A stretch of 64,000 nucleotides of DNA. It comes from Cellvibrio sp. pealriver. Its GTDB lineage: Bacteria; Pseudomonadota; Gammaproteobacteria; Pseudomonadales; Cellvibrionaceae. Below, piece by piece: positions 29,847-38,245 of the stretch; within the stretch, counting starts at the first letter, position 1; each line of letters starts with the position of its first letter. The position numbers and the translations under genes are program-made. Below the pieces are notes generated by a model. It ran no database searches and had not been told where the DNA came from. It saw only the letters and a program-made list of their open reading frames with translations. Location: NCBI RefSeq assembly GCF_001183545.1, contig NZ_KQ236688.1:463149-527148 (forward strand), given 5' to 3'.

Positions 29847-31454
29847 ATGAAAAATATATTTGTTCATCGGCTGTTAAAAATTTCAATTGTCTTTTTATTG
29901 TCATTAGTCTCAGCGCTTTCGGTTAACGCCCAATCAACATGTAATGCGTTTGTCGGCAACCTGTGCACTGAAATCAATGCGATGTATGTCAAACTCGATA
30001 CTACACCGCGCATCGCCGGTGTGTTGGGCAATACTGCTGCTGAAAATGCGATGCTGAAATTCGCACGTGATAACGGCATCAATTACCTGATTATGTATGA
30101 CTTGCAAGGGCTGGTTGCTAATTCGACACGCGCAAATCAACTGGCATCACTTATATCCCGAGCTAAAACACAATACGGTGTCCAGCAAGTGGGAGCTGCA
30201 TTGGCAGAATCGCAATTTGCAGACAATATCGTAGCGTACAACAACAGTCGTGCAGAAAATGAACGCATAGATGTGTTGAATGTCGAACGTGAGTTCTGGC
30301 GTTCAACCACCAATCGCGCTGCAGAATTTGATGAAACAATCAATGTATTAAATTATTTTAAAAATGTTGGAACGGCAAATAATTTAATTACTGAGATTTA
30401 TATTGGGTGGATTACAGCCAATGAAGGGGTACGTTTAGGGAATGCGGTAGATCGCGTGTTAGTCCATTACTATCGTCAAAACGATACAGATATCGTGAAC
30501 TACGGTATTGAGCGTTTACAGTATCTTGCTGGAGCAAGCCGAAAAGTAAAAGTCATTCCTATTTTTTCCAATGAAGGCCCTACAACAACGGATGATGCTG
30601 AAACCTATTTTATGGGTAATTGGTTGGCAACAAACCCAAATGATAAAGCGTTTAAAAGTTGGATTGCCGGATACAATGCGCTTTCAGGTAGTTGGAAAAA
30701 TAATATTGAAGTCATTGGTTCTAATTGGTTTCTCTATAATCACTTTCCTGAAATTTATGCAACAAAACCCAATCACATTACCACAAATCCGGTCAATCAA
30801 ACGGCGTGTGCTGGCCAATCGCGCACATTTACCGTTGCAAGTTCAGCGAATAATAAATTTTATTGTTGGCTAAAAAACGGAAAGTGTTTGGTTAATGGTG
30901 GAAACATTTCCGGTGCCCGTACCGCTTCACTGACTATCTCTAATATCACATCGACTGATGTGGGTAACTATGCTGCCCGTGTTCTTAGTTACGACACCAG
31001 CAATCCTGCGAGCTTTACCTCAACCAACGCGAGTTTAACGCTTGGCACCAGCTGCGGTGGTTCCTCTACCAATCGCGCGTTGAATAAACCGGTAACTGCA
31101 TCGTCATTTATTGCAGCGGGTTATGAACCTTTCAGAGTGGTTGATGGCAATACAACCAGCTCGCGTTGGGCGAGTGCGTATTCGGGTGCTCAATGGATTC
31201 AGGTGGATCTGGGTGCATCGACAAATGTAAGCCGGGTGAAATTAACCTGGGATCCCGCTTATGCCATTGATTATCAGATCCTGATTTCTACCAACGGTAG
31301 CAGCTGGACAACACTGCGTTCTATTACAGGAAACACCAGTCTTGTTAATGACAATACGGGATTAAATGGAACCGGGCGATACATCCGTATCAATGGCACG
31401 ACCAAGGCATTGCCTGCGTGGGGATTTTCATTGTGCGAATTGGAAGTCTATTAA
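29847..31454 (+). CDS. Secreted protein: unrecognised barrel-like domain + Ig-like + CBM32 (F5/8 type C)
   Basis: 535 residues; the N-terminal family is not one I can name. Signal peptide to about residue 28 (SVNAQ). Residues 40-310 alternate predicted strands and helices like a (beta/alpha)8 barrel: NYLIMYDLQG, QQVGAALAE, IDVLNVEREFW, ITEIYIGWI, RVLVHYYRQND, KVKVIPIFSNEG, EVIGSNWFLY. The fourth strand carries D142-x-x-N145-x-E147-x-E149, placed like the DxxDxDxE of GH18. An Ig-like domain (about 310-400) and a CBM32 domain (about 408-535, ALNKPVTASS, WASAYSGAQWIQVDLG) follow. A paralogue of the barrel is encoded on the other side of the GH20 gene. A glycosidase acting on amino-sugar glycans is plausible but unproven. 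Confidence 0.7.
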   Translation: MKNIFVHRLLKISIVFLLSLVSALSVNAQSTCNAFVGNLCTEINAMYVKLDTTPRIAGVLGNTAAENAMLKFARDNGINYLIMYDLQGLVANSTRANQLASLISRAKTQYGVQQVGAALAESQFADNIVAYNNSRAENERIDVLNVEREFWRSTTNRAAEFDETINVLNYFKNVGTANNLITEIYIGWITANEGVRLGNAVDRVLVHYYRQNDTDIVNYGIERLQYLAGASRKVKVIPIFSNEGPTTTDDAETYFMGNWLATNPNDKAFKSWIAGYNALSGSWKNNIEVIGSNWFLYNHFPEIYATKPNHITTNPVNQTACAGQSRTFTVASSANNKFYCWLKNGKCLVNGGNISGARTASLTISNITSTDVGNYAARVLSYDTSNPASFTSTNASLTLGTSCGGSSTNRALNKPVTASSFIAAGYEPFRVVDGNTTSSRWASAYSGAQWIQVDLGASTNVSRVKLTWDPAYAIDYQILISTNGSSWTTLRSITGNTSLVNDNTGLNGTGRYIRINGTTKALPAWGFSLCELEVY

Positions 31455-31490
31455 CATTTTGTCGAGACAGACAAGGTGATCATGAGTTTT

Positions 31491-31520
31491 TACATCCCCC
31501 TGTATTAGCAGGGGGATGTA
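31491..31520 (+). other. Strong stem-loop immediately upstream of the GH20 ribosome-binding site
   Basis: TACATCCCCCTG (31491-31502) pairs perfectly with CAGGGGGATGTA (31509-31520), 6-base loop. No T tract follows; AGAGG of the next gene starts 3 bases later. Likely an mRNA stability or translation-control element. Confidence 0.6.
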
Positions 31521-31533
31521 GTAGAGGTAAAAA

Positions 31534-34128
31534 ATGCAGAAGAAAAATATCGTAACAAAAACGGCTTTGTGCTTTTGGTTGGCTGCAATAGCAGGGCATG
31601 CGTTTGCTAATTTATCCGCAAATGACTTAAAAAATTTTGGTGATAAAGCAGAATTGCGTTTTGCAACTGTAAGCAATTTTGGTCAAGAGGGAACTTTTGA
31701 TGCGCGGGTAACAGTGAATAACCATTCGTTTGTCACCTTACCCAAAGGAAAAGCCAATTGGAAAATGTATATTCATTCGGTGAAGCGTATTCTTTCCACA
31801 AATTCCACTGAGTTGACATTTAAACGGCTGCAAGGCGATCTTTATGAATTAGCCCCAACCGATAAATTCCTGGGGCTTGAACCGGGTAAATCACTGCATT
31901 TTCCCTATAAAGCTCGCGGGCATATTGTGAGTTACAGTGATTTTATGCCGCGTGCATTTATTGCAAATACAGTGGGTGACTCTGCCGTATTTGCCAATAC
32001 AGATACAGAGAATTTGGCACAATTTGTTGATCCCTTTACAAAGCCCGAGCAGTTTCTGCGTTTTGATGTTCCGCATGATCTTTATCCTGTCGTGACCACG
32101 ACCAGTCGTTATCAATCCAACCTTGCATCGGCCTCAGGCGCTGCGTCAGAAAAAGCGACAGAAACAGCAACTATCATTCCTACACCCAAAACGGTTGCCT
32201 ACAGTAAAGGCAGTGCGAATATTGACGGGCAGTGGAAAATAGTTGAGGTCGGCGGCCTCGCATTTGAATCGGATTACCTGCAGCAGCGTTTGCGTGATAA
32301 CGGTCTTTTACTGGATAGAGGTGCGACCAATGGTTCATATAAAAGCCAGGTCATTCAACTCATTATCGACAAGAAAATTGCTAAACCTGAAGCCTATGAA
32401 CTCAATATTACTAGCGAAAAAGTGATGGTTTCGGCAGCAAGCCCTGTGGGAATTTTTTACGGTGTGCAAAGCTTTTTGAGTTTGCTTCCTGCTGAAAAAT
32501 CTTCCAATAAAACCATTCCTGCACTGCGTGTATTTGATGAACCCCGGGCTGGCTGGCGAGGGATGCATTATGATCTTGCGCGCAATTTTCATGGTAAAGA
32601 GGCCGTGCTTGAACTGATTGAGCAGATGGGCCGTTACAAACTGAATAAACTACATTTGCATTTAACCGAAGATGAAGGTTGGCGGATTGAAATTCCCGGG
32701 CTTTCGGAGTTAACAGACGTCGGTGCATTTCGTTGTTTTGATTTAACCGAAACACAATGCCTTATACCCCAGATAGGCAGTGGTCCAAACAGAACAGCAG
32801 CAGGCAATGGCTATTTAACCACAACGGATTTTACTGAAATTGTTAAATACGCCGCGCAGCGTCATATAGACGTTATTCCTGAAATCGATATGCCAGGGCA
32901 TTCGCGTGCGGCGATTAAATCGATGGAAGCTCGCTATAAAAAATTACTTGCCGCTGGTAAAAAAGTAGAAGCTGAACAATATCTTCTCAGCGATCCGCAA
33001 GATAAATCGCAGTACCTGACTGTGCAAAGCTATTCCGATAATTCGGTCAATGTGTGCTTGCCATCCACCTATGCATTTATAGACAAAGTGACCTATGAAT
33101 TGCAGCAGATGTACCGTAAAGCGGGGCAAAAACTCAGTGTGTTTCATATGGGCGGAGATGAAGTTGGCGTAGGTTCATGGACAGCATCGCCTGCGTGCAA
33201 TCAACTGTTTACCAACGCTGATAATGGAGTATCCGGCGTTGCTGATCTGAAACCCTATTTTGTACAGCGCGTTTCTGAAATAACTCACAAACGCGGTTTG
33301 GATTTAATGGGTTGGGAAGACGGTTTGATGTATGACCCGAACAATACCTTTAATCGCGAACAACTCGTGAATAAACGCGTGATTGCCAATGCCTGGGACA
33401 ACATTTGGGAGGCTGGTGTTGCTGATCGCGCGCATCGCCTTGCCAACAATGGTTATGACGTGGTGATTTCCGGTGCGACTCATTTGTATTTTGACCATCC
33501 GCATGAACCAAGTGCGGGTGAGCGCGGTTATCACTGGGCGACACGCTACACCGATCTGGCAAAAGTATTTGGTTTTATGCCGGATAACCTCTACGCCAAT
33601 GCGGACCGAACATTCACCGGAGCAGAAATCACCAATTTAAATGCATTGGTCGGCCGCATTCTTCCTCCGCTTGAAAAGCCCAAGCATGTGTTGGGCATGC
33701 AAGGACAAGTCTGGACGGAAACAATCCGCACCAAAGAGCAATTGCAAACCATGATTTTTCCGCGCGTTATTGCGCTTGCCGAACGCGCCTGGTTTAAAGC
33801 GAATTGGGAAGGGGATGTGGTTGATGTACAAGCACGCAACACGCAATGGAATACATTTGCTGCAGCCTTGGTAAACAAAGAATTACCAAAACTTGAACAA
33901 GCGGGTGTGACGTTTTACTTGCCGCCGCCGGGTGCTATTCGGGTTAACAATAGCTTAAAAGCCAATACATCATTACCCGGTTTATTGATCGAGTTCAGTC
34001 GGGATGGCGGAAAGAATTGGTTGCCTTATCCGTCACATCATCAAAACGAAATACGCATTGATGATGGCGCAATACAGCTGCGCAGCCGTTTACATTCGGT
34101 TGTTAGCGCAACAGCCATTCTGGATTGA
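31534..34128 (+). CDS. GH20 beta-N-acetylhexosaminidase (chitobiase type)
   Basis: Removes terminal GlcNAc (or GalNAc) by substrate-assisted catalysis, probably in the periplasm or at the surface. 864 residues: signal peptide to about 25 (GHAFA), CHB_HEX carbohydrate-binding domain (about 30-150, VTVNNHSFVTLPKG), GH20b domain (about 205-330, IPTPKTVAYSKG), the catalytic barrel with RGMHYDLARNFH, HLHLTEDEGWRIEI and the catalytic pair Asp542-Glu543 in FHMGGDEVGVG, and a C-terminal CHB_HEX_C-type domain. The full chitobiase architecture supports chitin oligosaccharide degradation. It is flanked on both sides by the paralogous barrel proteins. Confidence 0.95.
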   Translation: MQKKNIVTKTALCFWLAAIAGHAFANLSANDLKNFGDKAELRFATVSNFGQEGTFDARVTVNNHSFVTLPKGKANWKMYIHSVKRILSTNSTELTFKRLQGDLYELAPTDKFLGLEPGKSLHFPYKARGHIVSYSDFMPRAFIANTVGDSAVFANTDTENLAQFVDPFTKPEQFLRFDVPHDLYPVVTTTSRYQSNLASASGAASEKATETATIIPTPKTVAYSKGSANIDGQWKIVEVGGLAFESDYLQQRLRDNGLLLDRGATNGSYKSQVIQLIIDKKIAKPEAYELNITSEKVMVSAASPVGIFYGVQSFLSLLPAEKSSNKTIPALRVFDEPRAGWRGMHYDLARNFHGKEAVLELIEQMGRYKLNKLHLHLTEDEGWRIEIPGLSELTDVGAFRCFDLTETQCLIPQIGSGPNRTAAGNGYLTTTDFTEIVKYAAQRHIDVIPEIDMPGHSRAAIKSMEARYKKLLAAGKKVEAEQYLLSDPQDKSQYLTVQSYSDNSVNVCLPSTYAFIDKVTYELQQMYRKAGQKLSVFHMGGDEVGVGSWTASPACNQLFTNADNGVSGVADLKPYFVQRVSEITHKRGLDLMGWEDGLMYDPNNTFNREQLVNKRVIANAWDNIWEAGVADRAHRLANNGYDVVISGATHLYFDHPHEPSAGERGYHWATRYTDLAKVFGFMPDNLYANADRTFTGAEITNLNALVGRILPPLEKPKHVLGMQGQVWTETIRTKEQLQTMIFPRVIALAERAWFKANWEGDVVDVQARNTQWNTFAAALVNKELPKLEQAGVTFYLPPPGAIRVNNSLKANTSLPGLLIEFSRDGGKNWLPYPSHHQNEIRIDDGAIQLRSRLHSVVSATAILD

Positions 34129-34163
34129 TATTTGAAATTTCTTAGCCTGTGAGGTTATGCGTT

Positions 34164-35159
34164 GTGATACGACTATTCATTATTGTTAGTATATTGTTTT
34201 GCTTATCGGCCTGTGGTGGATCTGGCGCTGTAAAAAATAACAGCGGGCAATATGTTTCGGCCAGTGCATCATCCAAAGCCGTATCTGTCAGCAGTGTTGC
34301 ATCGTCACATGCGGCCAGCTCATTATCGGCAAGTTCTGTCGCAAGTGTTAATGGCTTATATGGTCTTTATGTCTCCCTGCATATGGGGAGAGCCGACCAG
34401 CTTTTAGGTAATGCACAGCGTGAAGAGGTTTTTCTAAAATTTGTGCGCGACAATGGCTTTAACTATTTAATTTTTTATGAGTTGGAAGGTATGGCTCCAA
34501 CGTCCGCCAAAGCACAACAGTTTGCGTCATTGGTCAGCCGTGCAAAATTATCTGCCGGTGTTACGCAAGTCGCAGCGGCATTGGGTGATGCAAGTGAAGC
34601 AGATACCGTAGTGGCTTATAACAATGGACGAACTGCATCGGAGCGTATTGATGTATTGAATGTGGAATATGAATTCTGGAATAAAAAAGACCGCAAAACA
34701 GAATTTGCTACTACGCTTTCAATGTTGGAGCGGTTTAATGCTGTTGCCAGCGAACACCAATTAATGACGGAAATTTATATTGGCTGGGTGGATGCAACCG
34801 AAGCCGTCAGCTTGGCGAATGTCACTGACCGTATACTGGTGCATTATTATCGGCAGAACGATATTGATATCGTTAACTTTGGTATAGAGCGGCTTGAATG
34901 GATGGCGGCCGCAAGCCGCAAGGTAAAAGTAGCGCCCATATTTTCAGCGGAAGGTCCTAAGAACACTTATGACGTTCCTTTTATGGGATGTTGGTTAGAA
35001 AAAAATGCTAATCAGCAAGCGTATAAATCCTGGAAAGCGCAATACGATGCATTGGATAAACCCTGGAAGGAAAATATTGAAATCGTTGGTGCAACATGGT
35101 TTGTCTACGATAAATTTCTGGATGTAGGCATAGGGCCTGAAAACGGTTGCCCTCAATAA
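34164..35159 (+). CDS. Lipoprotein paralogue of the unrecognised barrel domain
   Basis: 331 residues from the GTG at 34164 (MIRLFIIVSILFCLSACGGS), chosen because GAGG lies nine bases upstream; an earlier GTG at 34149 overlaps that site. Lipobox LSAC, then a serine/alanine linker (about 30-62), then the same domain as the protein at 29847: NYLIFYELEG, QVAAALGD, IDVLNVEYEFW, MTEIYIGWV, RILVHYYRQND, KVAPIFSAEGP, EIVGATWFVYD. The D163-x-x-N166-x-E168-x-E170 signature is fully kept. It lacks Ig and CBM32 modules. Lipidation should place it on the outer membrane, probably beside the TonB-dependent receptor. Function unknown; a cell-surface glycosidase is my preferred guess. Confidence 0.7.
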   Translation: MIRLFIIVSILFCLSACGGSGAVKNNSGQYVSASASSKAVSVSSVASSHAASSLSASSVASVNGLYGLYVSLHMGRADQLLGNAQREEVFLKFVRDNGFNYLIFYELEGMAPTSAKAQQFASLVSRAKLSAGVTQVAAALGDASEADTVVAYNNGRTASERIDVLNVEYEFWNKKDRKTEFATTLSMLERFNAVASEHQLMTEIYIGWVDATEAVSLANVTDRILVHYYRQNDIDIVNFGIERLEWMAAASRKVKVAPIFSAEGPKNTYDVPFMGCWLEKNANQQAYKSWKAQYDALDKPWKENIEIVGATWFVYDKFLDVGIGPENGCPQ

Positions 35160-35259
35160 TCCAGTTTTACGGAATTAAAACCGGTAGTTAACGCAGTAGT
35201 TACAATCAGTAGTTAAAACCAGTTGTTGATGACTGCGATATGATTTTCAGAGATAGAGC

Positions 35260-36855
35260 ATGAGTGAAGCAGGGCATTACTCCACACAAACAACAATAGA
35301 AGATGCAGCAAGGCTTGCTTTATTGCAAGGCAAACACCAGCAGGCGTATCAGCTATTGATGGATGCATTGAAAACCTACCCGCGGTTTGCGCGCGGGTAT
35401 TTCCTGCTCAGCCGTATTGCCTATGATTTTAAAAACCATCTTAAAGAAGTTGAAATGCTGTTTGCTGCGCTCCATGTGGAGCCGGACAATGTTGAATTTA
35501 TTGCCTACCTTGCCCGTGCGCAGGTGCTGGTTGGTAATAGCAGTGATGCGCATGAGTTGCTGATGCGGGCTGAAAAACGCCAAGGCCATACAGCAGAAAT
35601 TTATGACCTAATGGGAGTTACCTATAACCGATTATCCATGTATCAAGAAGCTGCTGTGTGTTTTCAGCGCTCGATTGAATGCAACAGTGATAATGCAGGC
35701 GTATTTTTTAATTTGGCATCCACATTAAAATTTTGTGGCGATTTTCCTGCTGCACGTACAGCCTATGAACACGCTATTGCATTAAAGCCGGATTATTTTA
35801 AAGCACATGCTGCATTAACCAGTTTGGGTGGGATTAGTCATGAGCACAACCATGTTGCCCGTTTGCGCGAGTTGCTTGAAAAAACAGTTAACGCGGATGA
35901 TAGCTTGTGCATTGCCCATGCATTGTCTAAAGAGTTGGAAGCGCTAAAAGATTGGAGCGGGTCTATAACTGTATTACAGCGCGCCAAACAAAAAAAACTG
36001 GCGCAGTTGCTCTATGATTTTTCACGAGACAAGGCCATTTTTGAAAAGCTGGAACAGTCTTATTCGGTAGTATCACGCAGTAAAAAATCCGGTTTTCATA
36101 ATAATCGTCCGTTATTTGTAACGGGCATGCCGCGCACCGGAACCACCTTGGTTGAGCGCATTCTTTCCAGCCATAGCCAGGTTGCATCTGGTGGTGAGCT
36201 GTATAATTTTTCGATTGAGTTCAAGCGATTAATTGGCAGTGTTAGCGGTGAGTTTATAAGTGATGAATTCTTTGGGCATATTAACCGCGAGGGTCTTGAT
36301 AAATTAGGGCGTGCTTATATTGATAGCACCGATTATCTACTGGGCAATAAACAGTTTCTGGTAGATAAATTGCCACTGAATATTCTATATGCAGGGTTGA
36401 TTATCGATGCCTTGCCCGCTGCAAAAGTGGTGTGTCTTGACCGCAATCCGCTCGATACCATTGTCAGTAATTATCGCCAATTATTCAGCTTTCAGGATTC
36501 AACATTTGCCTACTCATTAAGCCTTGAGCATACCGCGCATTATTATGTTGCGTTTAAACAATGGACGGATCGTTTGCTGGCAATTTATCCGGATAATGTT
36601 TATCGGGTCAATTATGAAGCGCTGGTATCTAACCCTGAATTGGAAATACAAGCATTATTGAAATTTTGTGGTTTGCCGTGGCAAGACGATTGTTTGCATA
36701 TCGAGCGCAATGCAAAACCCGTAGCCACGGCAAGTGCAGTTCAGGTGAGGCAGCCCATTACAGCAGCGGGTATTGGCCAGTGGAAGCATTATGCTGCGCA
36801 TCTGGAGCCTGCAATAAATATTCTGGAAAACGCAGGCCTGGTGTTCGATTTATAA
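35260..36855 (+). CDS. TPR-containing sulfotransferase-family protein
   Basis: 531 residues without signal peptide. The first half is tetratricopeptide repeats (RGYFLLSRIAYD, AEIYDLMGVTYNRLSMYQEA, GVFFNLASTLKFCGDFPAA). The second half is a sulfotransferase domain: 5'-phosphosulfate loop VTGMPRTGTTLVERIL at about 286-301, and the 3'-phosphate motif CLDRNPLDTIVSNYRQ near 395. These enzymes transfer sulfate from PAPS; substrate unknown. It lies 100 bases behind the GH18-like lipoprotein, same strand, next to a glycan-uptake locus, and convergent with the regulator gene. Related TPR-sulfotransferases are frequent near TonB-dependent receptors in marine and soil proteobacteria, but their role is unclear. 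Confidence 0.85.
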   Translation: MSEAGHYSTQTTIEDAARLALLQGKHQQAYQLLMDALKTYPRFARGYFLLSRIAYDFKNHLKEVEMLFAALHVEPDNVEFIAYLARAQVLVGNSSDAHELLMRAEKRQGHTAEIYDLMGVTYNRLSMYQEAAVCFQRSIECNSDNAGVFFNLASTLKFCGDFPAARTAYEHAIALKPDYFKAHAALTSLGGISHEHNHVARLRELLEKTVNADDSLCIAHALSKELEALKDWSGSITVLQRAKQKKLAQLLYDFSRDKAIFEKLEQSYSVVSRSKKSGFHNNRPLFVTGMPRTGTTLVERILSSHSQVASGGELYNFSIEFKRLIGSVSGEFISDEFFGHINREGLDKLGRAYIDSTDYLLGNKQFLVDKLPLNILYAGLIIDALPAAKVVCLDRNPLDTIVSNYRQLFSFQDSTFAYSLSLEHTAHYYVAFKQWTDRLLAIYPDNVYRVNYEALVSNPELEIQALLKFCGLPWQDDCLHIERNAKPVATASAVQVRQPITAAGIGQWKHYAAHLEPAINILENAGLVFDL

Positions 36856-36912
36856 AATCCCAACACATCTAGCATACATTTATAGCAGCGCTTGCTGCCG
36901 TGAATATTGTGG

Positions 36913-38097
36913 TTACTCCTTTGGCATGTCTGCCGTTTTGTCATTCGCGAAATAGGCTGTACGTAACGCCTCCCGGCGAAATTCGGTAGGGGAGGTTCCG
37001 GTAAGGCGTTTGAAAAAGCGCTGGAATGCCGATTTACTGTTGAAGCCGGATTCCAGCAATATATCCATAATGGTCATGTCTTTGTATTTTTCATCTGCAA
37101 GATAACGCTTGGATTCTTCAATTCGATAAGAGTTAATAAACTCAAAAAAATTGGTGCCGAAGGTTTTGTTGATCGCATAAGACACATCGCGATAAGGCAC
37201 ACCGATTTTTGCAGAGAATTGTTCAACATTCAGGCTTTGGTTCAGATAAAGCTTTTGATTAACAATCCCGTCCATGATTTTGTCGATGGTGGAATCCAGC
37301 GGTTTGGTGCCTGCTGTGGGTATAGCGTCTTTTGGCAGCTCAAATTCTTCGTCTTCTTTAGTGGTTGTCAGGTTCTGCGCGTGCGAAATGCTGTAATAAA
37401 AAAGCGCAATCAACAGCACAAAATTCAGATAGTTATCGGTAACACCTAACGGCAAGCGATAAAAATAAGCCAGCAGGCTGAGGGCTAGTGTCCAAACGCC
37501 CGCAAACACAAAACCTAACGTCAGGTAATAAAGCCACCAGAGTGCGGTTTCGTTCACGTCTGAATGTTGTTGGCGCAGTACTGTGTGATAGCGCCACACG
37601 GTGACAGTCGCGGCGATGAAATACGCGAGCGGAATAATTTTTAACGAGTACCACAGGCAATCAATGACGGTATAGAGCACAGCATCCATACCAAAAGTAT
37701 CCAGTTTTAGCCGGTTAATATCGATATCAAAAATAGCGATTATGGCAATAGCTACTAATGTGGGTAGTAAATGCAGTAAATGGATCCGTTTAAAACGGAA
37801 GTTTTCCTCGGTAATGCTACGCACATAAAAAATCAGCAGAGGGGCCTTTAGTAATAACGAACTGCTGTAAAAATAAGGCACCAGGCTTGCCGTTAATGGG
37901 GTTTGTGGAATGTATTCATTCCAAATCAACATGATCCCTACATCTGACAATGCAATACTGAGAAAAAAAGTGGTCAGCAAAATCCGGCTAACTTTTTTAC
38001 GCGCGGGCAGTAACAACTGGAACAGCGCCAGAACCAGGCTTAAGCCAATGGCGAGAATAAGAATAATGTCATTGAGGTTGAAAATGGGCGTTGTCAT
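36913..38097 (-). CDS. Membrane-anchored AraC-family regulator
   Basis: 394 residues. The N-terminal 240 form about seven hydrophobic helices (IILILAIGLSLVLALFQLLL, LLHLLPTLVAIAIIAIF, YLNFVLLIALFYYSI). A linker is followed by an AraC-type DNA-binding domain at about 290-385: LNVEQFSAKIGVPYRDVSY, EESKRYLADEKYKDMTIMDI, GFNSKSAFQRFFKRLTGTSP. Such proteins sense a signal at the inner membrane and act on nearby promoters. It is convergent with the sulfotransferase gene and lies between the amino-sugar and arabinose loci; either could be its target. Confidence 0.88.
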   Translation of the reverse strand: MTTPIFNLNDIILILAIGLSLVLALFQLLLPARKKVSRILLTTFFLSIALSDVGIMLIWNEYIPQTPLTASLVPYFYSSSLLLKAPLLIFYVRSITEENFRFKRIHLLHLLPTLVAIAIIAIFDIDINRLKLDTFGMDAVLYTVIDCLWYSLKIIPLAYFIAATVTVWRYHTVLRQQHSDVNETALWWLYYLTLGFVFAGVWTLALSLLAYFYRLPLGVTDNYLNFVLLIALFYYSISHAQNLTTTKEDEEFELPKDAIPTAGTKPLDSTIDKIMDGIVNQKLYLNQSLNVEQFSAKIGVPYRDVSYAINKTFGTNFFEFINSYRIEESKRYLADEKYKDMTIMDILLESGFNSKSAFQRFFKRLTGTSPTEFRREALRTAYFANDKTADMPKE

Positions 38098-38192
38098 TCG
38101 GGGGATGCCGCCTTTTTTGGAATGAGAGCGGATATTACAGCATCGTCACCCTGAATATGGCAATGCAGGTTTTGTATATATTTGCAGGCAAT

Positions 38193-38220
38193 AAAAAAGC
38201 CCAAGGCTTTCACCTTGGGC
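38193..38220 (-). terminator. Terminator of the sugar-transport operon
   Basis: GCCCAAGG (38199-38206) pairs with CCTTGGGC (38213-38220); the AAAAAA to its left gives a U tract on the minus strand, 26 bases after the last transporter gene. Confidence 0.88.
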
Positions 38221-38245
38221 TTGTTGATCTTGAGTCACCTGAGTA

